Assembly (NCBI GenBank): GCA_947464275.1
Contig: CANHVU010000004.1
Span: forward strand, 62,001 to 126,000
Length of the DNA stretch: 64,000 bases
Direction: 5' to 3'
Source: Bacteroidota bacterium
Lineage (GTDB): Bacteria; Bacteroidota; Bacteroidia; UKL13-3
The position numbers and the translations under genes are program-made. Of the stretch, positions 59,538 to 64,000 are shown piece by piece (position 1 is the first letter of the stretch; every line of letters begins with the position of its first letter). A model generated the notes under the pieces. It saw only the letters and a program-made list of their open reading frames with translations. It ran no database searches and was not told the origin of the DNA.

Positions 59538-62399
59538 CTAGTCGTTTGCTTTTACCTCAGTAACTTTATAACCTAATTTTTTCAATGGTTCAGTTACTTT
59601 ATCTCTATCACCTACTACTACTATTACTAACTTATCAGGGTTAATTATTTCGTTAGCCAATTGCTTAACTTCTTCTTTAGTTAAAGCGTTTAGAATAGCT
59701 TTTTGACGAGCTTGGTAATCTGCTGGTAGGTTTCTATCAGCAATTCCACTTAAGAATCCAGCTTTATCGCCATTAGATTCGTATTTCAAAGCATCACTTT
59801 GACCAATTGAAGATTTGATAAATGCTAATTCATCATCATCAATTCCTCTTTCGCGTAATAATTTTATTTCTTTAATAATTTCACGAACAGAACTATCGGT
59901 AGAACTAGCACGAACACCAGCCGAAGTAGCCCAAATACCATTAAAATCATTTCCACTTACACGACTGTAAATACCATAAGTAAAACCTTTGTCTTCGCGT
60001 AAATTTAAATTTAAACGACTATTAAAGTTACCACCTAATACAAAGTTCATTAAGTTTGATTTGTAGAATTTACCTTCCCAATCGTAAGGTAATGCTGGAG
60101 TTCCAACAAATATTTGCGATTGAGGAGCTTTGTATTTATCAACTAAATAAATTTGTGTTTGTTCTACAGCTGGAGGAGCAGGTAATGTAGGTAATACTAC
60201 ATTTTTTTTGCCCCAAGTTTTTAAGAAACTTAATTTTGACAATACTTCTTCTTGACTTAAATCGCCAATAACCACTACTGTAGCAAAATCAGGTGCATAA
60301 TATTTGTCGTAATAATTTTGAACATCTTTAATACTAAAACTTTTAATTGATTTGGTAGTTCCACCAGCAGGTACTCCTTGAATAGAGTTTTTACCATACA
60401 TTAATCTTGCAAAAACTACATTACCAGCAAATGAAGCACTTTGTAAACTTTGTTCAACATTTTGATAGGTTTGGTTTGAGATACGTTTGTAGTCATCTGC
60501 ATTAAATTTAGGATGCAATAAAGCATCTTCAAAAATTTTCAACATAGCATCTAAATCTTTCTTTTGACAACCTAAGCTTGCAAATGTAGCATCAAAACCA
60601 GCACTAAATCCGAAACCACCACCTAATTTTTTAGTTGCCGCATCTAATTGTTCACCAGTCATACTTTGTGTTGCTTCACCCATCATACTAGCAGTTAAAC
60701 TAGCTAATCCAGTTTTACTTGGCTCTAATACCATATTACCACCTTTCATTTTTATGGTAATATCAATATTAGGAGTTTCAGTAGAGCGAGTTCCTATAAC
60801 TTTAATACCGTTAGGTAAGGTTGTTTGCCAATAAGTTGGTACAGTTACGTTTTTAGCAGTGGTTGGTTCAGGGTGTATGCTTCTATCAAAATTATCTTTT
60901 GGTTTATTATAGCTTAATCCTTTATACTCTAAATCGTTACTACCTTTTTCCATTTCAGGATCCTTGTGTACATACTCCTGTTTGTTGGCAGCATTTAAAT
61001 CTTTAGGGAACACGCGTACTTTTACAAAGTTTTGGCTAGTTTTTGAATTCACATTATAAATGTATTTTCTAAACACACGCATTACATCTTCTTTAGTTAC
61101 TTTTTTGTAACGAGCCAATTCTTCTGTTAAATTATATGATTTACCATAGTGAATATATTGAAAAAACATTAACAATGAAGAACGACCTTGAACACTTTCC
61201 ATTGCTCCGATTAAAGAGTTTTCAATTTGTGCGTAGGCAGCAGTAATTTCTTCGTCTGTAACACCTTTAGCGTTAAATTCAGAAAAAGTTTCCATCAATA
61301 ATTTTTCTTCATTGTCTTCACTTCCAGGGAAAGTATATAAATCAACAACAAATTCACCAGCTAATTCAGAACCAGAGTTATAAGAAATTGCTTGAGCTAC
61401 TTTTTCTGGCTTTTCGAAATTACGGTAGAAAATAGAATTTTTTCCTTGGCTTAATATTCCACCTAAAAAATCCAATGCAGGCTCATCAGGATGATATTGA
61501 GCTACAGTAGGCCAAGTATATTCGTTTAAAGGAAAAAATACTTTATCAGGATAGTTAACGTATTTATTATCCGCTAATCTAAATGGCTCTACACGTTGTT
61601 TGCGCACTTCTGGACCTTTTGGAATTGGTCCAAAATATTTTTCTACCAATTTAATTGCTTCTTGTGGATTAACATCTCCACTGATAATTAATGAAGCATT
61701 ATTAGGTGCATACCAACGCATAAAGAAATTTTTCACATCATCAATAGTCGCATTATCCAAATCGCGCAAGTAACCAATTACTGGCCAACTGTATGGATGC
61801 TCCATTGGATACATATTTTGATCACGAATTTCGCTTACTTTACCATAAGGCACATTATCTACATTTTGACCTTTTTCATTTTTTACTGTTGAGCGTTGTA
61901 CTTCAAATTTTTTGCTAGTTAATGAGTCTAATAAAAAACCCATTCTATCAGATTCTAACCAAAGTGCTTGCTCTAAGTAGTTTGATGGAACTGTTTCAAA
62001 ATAAGTAGTCCTATCGCGTGTAGTATTACCATTCATTTGCCCACCAGCTGCAGACACCATTTTAAAATGTTCTTCATCTTTTACATGTTCTGAACCTTGA
62101 AATAACATGTGCTCAAATAAATGGGCAAATCCTGACTTTCCTGCTGCCTCACGAGCAGAACCTACGTGGTAAGTAACCTCAACGTGAACCAAAGGATCAG
62201 AATGATCTTCGTGAATAATTAGCGTTAAACCATTAGGAAGCTTATATTTTTCGTAAGCTATTTTTAATTCGCCTGGTTTGGCTTCAACCTTTTCAACCAA
62301 AACTGTTCCTGTTGTGGTTGCAGGCTGAGTTTGGGCAATTAAGTTGGTGTTTAATCCTAAACTAATTGCTAATCCAGCTAGTAAAAAGTGTTTTTTCAT
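59538..62399 (-). CDS. M16 family zinc metallopeptidase, two-domain periplasmic form
   Basis: A 953-residue pitrilysin-type peptidase with a signal peptide (MKKHFLLAGLAISLGLNTNLIAQ); the ATG at 62399 is preferred because a longer frame to 62447 would mask it. The first half has the inverted zinc motif HLFEH (residues 93-97) in KSGFAHLFEHMLFQGSEH and the distal Glu in TVKNEKGQ. The second half (from about 540) repeats the fold but has no HxxEH, so it is the inactive partner domain. The whole forms the usual clam-shell peptidase, probably degrading peptides in the periplasm. It is monocistronic with a strong terminator. Confidence 0.92.
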   Translation of the reverse strand: MKKHFLLAGLAISLGLNTNLIAQTQPATTTGTVLVEKVEAKPGELKIAYEKYKLPNGLTLIIHEDHSDPLVHVEVTYHVGSAREAAGKSGFAHLFEHMLFQGSEHVKDEEHFKMVSAAGGQMNGNTTRDRTTYFETVPSNYLEQALWLESDRMGFLLDSLTSKKFEVQRSTVKNEKGQNVDNVPYGKVSEIRDQNMYPMEHPYSWPVIGYLRDLDNATIDDVKNFFMRWYAPNNASLIISGDVNPQEAIKLVEKYFGPIPKGPEVRKQRVEPFRLADNKYVNYPDKVFFPLNEYTWPTVAQYHPDEPALDFLGGILSQGKNSIFYRNFEKPEKVAQAISYNSGSELAGEFVVDLYTFPGSEDNEEKLLMETFSEFNAKGVTDEEITAAYAQIENSLIGAMESVQGRSSLLMFFQYIHYGKSYNLTEELARYKKVTKEDVMRVFRKYIYNVNSKTSQNFVKVRVFPKDLNAANKQEYVHKDPEMEKGSNDLEYKGLSYNKPKDNFDRSIHPEPTTAKNVTVPTYWQTTLPNGIKVIGTRSTETPNIDITIKMKGGNMVLEPSKTGLASLTASMMGEATQSMTGEQLDAATKKLGGGFGFSAGFDATFASLGCQKKDLDAMLKIFEDALLHPKFNADDYKRISNQTYQNVEQSLQSASFAGNVVFARLMYGKNSIQGVPAGGTTKSIKSFSIKDVQNYYDKYYAPDFATVVVIGDLSQEEVLSKLSFLKTWGKKNVVLPTLPAPPAVEQTQIYLVDKYKAPQSQIFVGTPALPYDWEGKFYKSNLMNFVLGGNFNSRLNLNLREDKGFTYGIYSRVSGNDFNGIWATSAGVRASSTDSSVREIIKEIKLLRERGIDDDELAFIKSSIGQSDALKYESNGDKAGFLSGIADRNLPADYQARQKAILNALTKEEVKQLANEIINPDKLVIVVVGDRDKVTEPLKKLGYKVTEVKAND

Positions 62400-62614
62400 G
62401 TTTGTATTAAAATAATTTGTTTGCAATATGAATAATTTACTAAACAATTAAACAACAAAAATTGCTCAATGGCTTAATTACTAATTAAACGGCTGATTAC
62501 TACAATCAATTCAAAATACACACCTTGTGGATGAATTACTAAATTTATGTTTTTGTTTTTTAAGTATATGGTTTACTTTCGCACACTTTAAAACTAATAA
62601 TTGCACTTTAAAAA

Positions 62615-63139
62615 ATGAATAAAAAATTTATAACCATTGTAGCTTTAGTAGCTTTAGCAGCAGCTAGTCGTTTTTTACCTTTTGCTCCTAATTTTTCGCC
62701 AATGGGCGCAGTAGCTTTGTTTGCAGGTGCATTTATAGCAAATAGATATTTGGCAGTGGCATTGCCATTGATTGCCTTATTTATCAGCGATTTTTTTATT
62801 GGTTTTTATGGCGCAGGAATGATTCCTGTATATATTGCAACAGCTTTATTTAGTGTGATTGGAATGCTAGTTACCAATAAGAATAATCCTGTTTCAATTA
62901 TTGGTTCATCATTATTAGGTTCAATATTATTTTTCTTAATTACCAATTTTGTATTTGTTTATACTGCTGATAATACACTATACCCTCATACATTTGCTGG
63001 AGTATTAGAAAGTTATTTTGGAGCAATTCCTTTTTTCAAAAACTCGGTTAAAGGTGATTTATTGTATACAACAGTATTATTTGGTTCGTTTTACTTATTA
63101 AGTATTAACGTTCCTTTCTTAAAAGAAGAAAAAGCATAA
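62615..63139 (+). CDS. DUF6580 family membrane protein
   Basis: A 174-residue protein with about five helices. The N-terminal helix AALAAASRFLPFAPNFSPMGAVALFAGAF contains the RFLP-x-x-PNFSP-x-GA motif of DUF6580, relatives of substrate-specific ECF/energy-coupling S components. NSVKGDLLYTTVLFGSFYLL is the C-terminal family block. A transport role is suspected from the S-component resemblance, but ligand and partner are unknown. It has a 215-base divergent leader shared with the M16 gene and its own terminator. Confidence 0.85.
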   Translation: MNKKFITIVALVALAAASRFLPFAPNFSPMGAVALFAGAFIANRYLAVALPLIALFISDFFIGFYGAGMIPVYIATALFSVIGMLVTNKNNPVSIIGSSLLGSILFFLITNFVFVYTADNTLYPHTFAGVLESYFGAIPFFKNSVKGDLLYTTVLFGSFYLLSINVPFLKEEKA

Positions 63140-63166
63140 TAAAATATTACCAAAAGCCTATAATTA

Positions 63167-63202
63167 TCAAATCCTGCCCATAATAGGGCAGGATTTTTTT
63201 TT
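63167..63202 (+). terminator. Intrinsic terminator after the DUF6580 gene
   Basis: AAATCCTGCCC (63169-63179) pairs with GGGCAGGATTT (63186-63196) around ATAATA, followed by a run of T. Confidence 0.93.
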
Positions 63203-63347
63203 GCAGCTACATTAATAAATTATTATCATCACATCTTGTTTATTATACATTTTAACCTTTTTTGTTTCTTTGTTGTTTAAATGATAGTAAAAAAACCAAC
63301 AATTATTATTGTTTATTTGAACTAAACAAAACTTATCAAAGTTTTAT

Positions 63348-64000
63348 ATGATAAAATCTTACAAAGGCTATTTATTTAAAGACAGAGAAATTAGTTGGCT
63401 ATACTTTAACGAACGTGTATTGCAGGAAGCCGAAAATCCGGCAACCCCGTTAATGGAAAGACTAAAGTTTTTAGCAATTTTTTCATCAAACTTAGATGAA
63501 TTTTTCAGGGTGCGGGTGGCACAATTAAGAAGAGTACAGAGAGTAAATGGCAAAAAGCCAATTAGTGATGTGCAAAATAGTCCAGACGAAATTCTGGAAG
63601 CCATTCAATTAAAAGTTCAAACATTACAAGACCGTTTTAATAAAAATTATCAAAACAGTATTTTGCCTAGCTTGGCTAGTAAAAAAATATTTTTAGTAAA
63701 TGATGATCAAATAAGTGACGACCAAAAACAACAAGTAAAAGAGTATTTTAAAGCCAATATTATCAATTTACTTTTTCCAATAATTATTGATGATTTAAGG
63801 CATACTCCACACTTAAGAGACCGCTCCATATATTTAGCCGTAAGACTAAGTGATAGTAGAAATATTTTAAACCCAAAGCACGCCATTATTGAAGTTCCTG
63901 TTGGTATTTTAAATCGTTTTTATCAATTACCAACCAACGAAAATGGGAACTTTATTATTTGCCTTGAAGATATTATAAAATTAAACCTTAGTCGAATTTT
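63348..64000 (+). CDS. ppk1: Polyphosphate kinase 1 (3' end outside window)
   Basis: The first 217 codons of a PPK1, running off the right edge. ATG at 63348 gives MIKSYKGYLFKDREISWLYFNERVLQEAENPATPLMERLKFLAIFSSNLDEFFRVRVAQLRRV, the N-domain hallmark (ISWLxFNxRVLxEAxD and SNLDEFFxVR). About residues 108-217 enter the head domain (PNVHFRPI-like IIDDLRHTPHLRDRSIYLAV). PPK1 reversibly makes polyphosphate from ATP. The autophosphorylated His lies in the missing part. A 145-base gap with a terminator separates it from the DUF6580 gene. Confidence 0.95.
   Translation, partial: MIKSYKGYLFKDREISWLYFNERVLQEAENPATPLMERLKFLAIFSSNLDEFFRVRVAQLRRVQRVNGKKPISDVQNSPDEILEAIQLKVQTLQDRFNKNYQNSILPSLASKKIFLVNDDQISDDQKQQVKEYFKANIINLLFPIIIDDLRHTPHLRDRSIYLAVRLSDSRNILNPKHAIIEVPVGILNRFYQLPTNENGNFIICLEDIIKLNLSRI

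Noticed and set aside
1-64000. tRNA or rRNA genes
   Set aside because: No cloverleaf-like segment with a T-loop GTTCGA core or rRNA-like conserved stretch was noticed in the intergenic regions; a covariance-model scan would be decisive.

Overview
The window is AT-rich (roughly one third G+C by eye) and reads as a chromosomal segment of a Bacteroidota bacterium. Group markers include a DUF3276 (PUR-like) protein, a DUF4175 protein, a DUF6580 membrane protein, a TonB-dependent receptor, an exosortase of the XrtF type with its partner, and candidate promoters of the TTG-(19-20 nt)-TAnnTTTG kind. No rRNA, tRNA, CRISPR array or intact insertion sequence was seen.

Region 1 (about 1-29,740, all on the + strand) is a large surface-glycan locus, probably O-antigen or another exported polysaccharide. 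It encodes six left-handed-beta-helix acyltransferases (two with a PglD-type N-terminal domain), six GT4 and GT2 glycosyltransferases, a PglC-type phosphoglycosyl transferase, two SAM methyltransferases and three deacetylase-like proteins. It also carries an AsnB-type amidotransferase, a UDP-GlcNAc 2-epimerase, two DegT aminotransferases, and an oxidoreductase and acetyltransferase that resemble the WbpB/WbpD/WbpE path to di-N-acetylated uronic acids. Inside it lies a compact acyl-synthesis cassette (KAS III, ACP, KAS III, ketoreductase; 16,947-20,071). Two condensing enzymes plus one reductase and no dehydratase would suit a short polyhydroxy-acyl group for N-acylating an amino sugar. The end of the locus holds the exosortase pair, a large polytopic membrane protein that could be a polymerase, a GT2 and a YdcF-like protein. 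No clear Wzx flippase is present; flippase, dehydratase and dehydrogenase genes must lie outside the window.

Region 2 (29,739-40,103) is mostly housekeeping: an ABC exporter with an unusual Walker B residue, a DUF3276 protein, a lipoprotein, phosphofructokinase (with an unusual Asn in its nucleotide/Mg loop), TsaC/Sua5, a deoxynucleoside kinase, LptF/LptG, a glycosyltransferase and a PagL-like outer-membrane deacylase.

Region 3 (40,104-47,812) is an accessory stretch. Two clusters of a composite, hairpin-rich dispersed repeat flank a TonB receptor/membrane protein pair. They are followed by a two-gene unit of an HNH nuclease and a methyltransferase-HIT fusion with a 4-base overlap. This pair is the best candidate in the window for a poorly described system.

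Region 4 (47,813-64,000) is core genome: the DUF4175 protein, an MBL-fold hydrolase, truB, ftsK, a small hypothetical, gyrA, an M16 peptidase, a DUF6580 protein and the 5' part of ppk1, separated by several strong intrinsic terminators.
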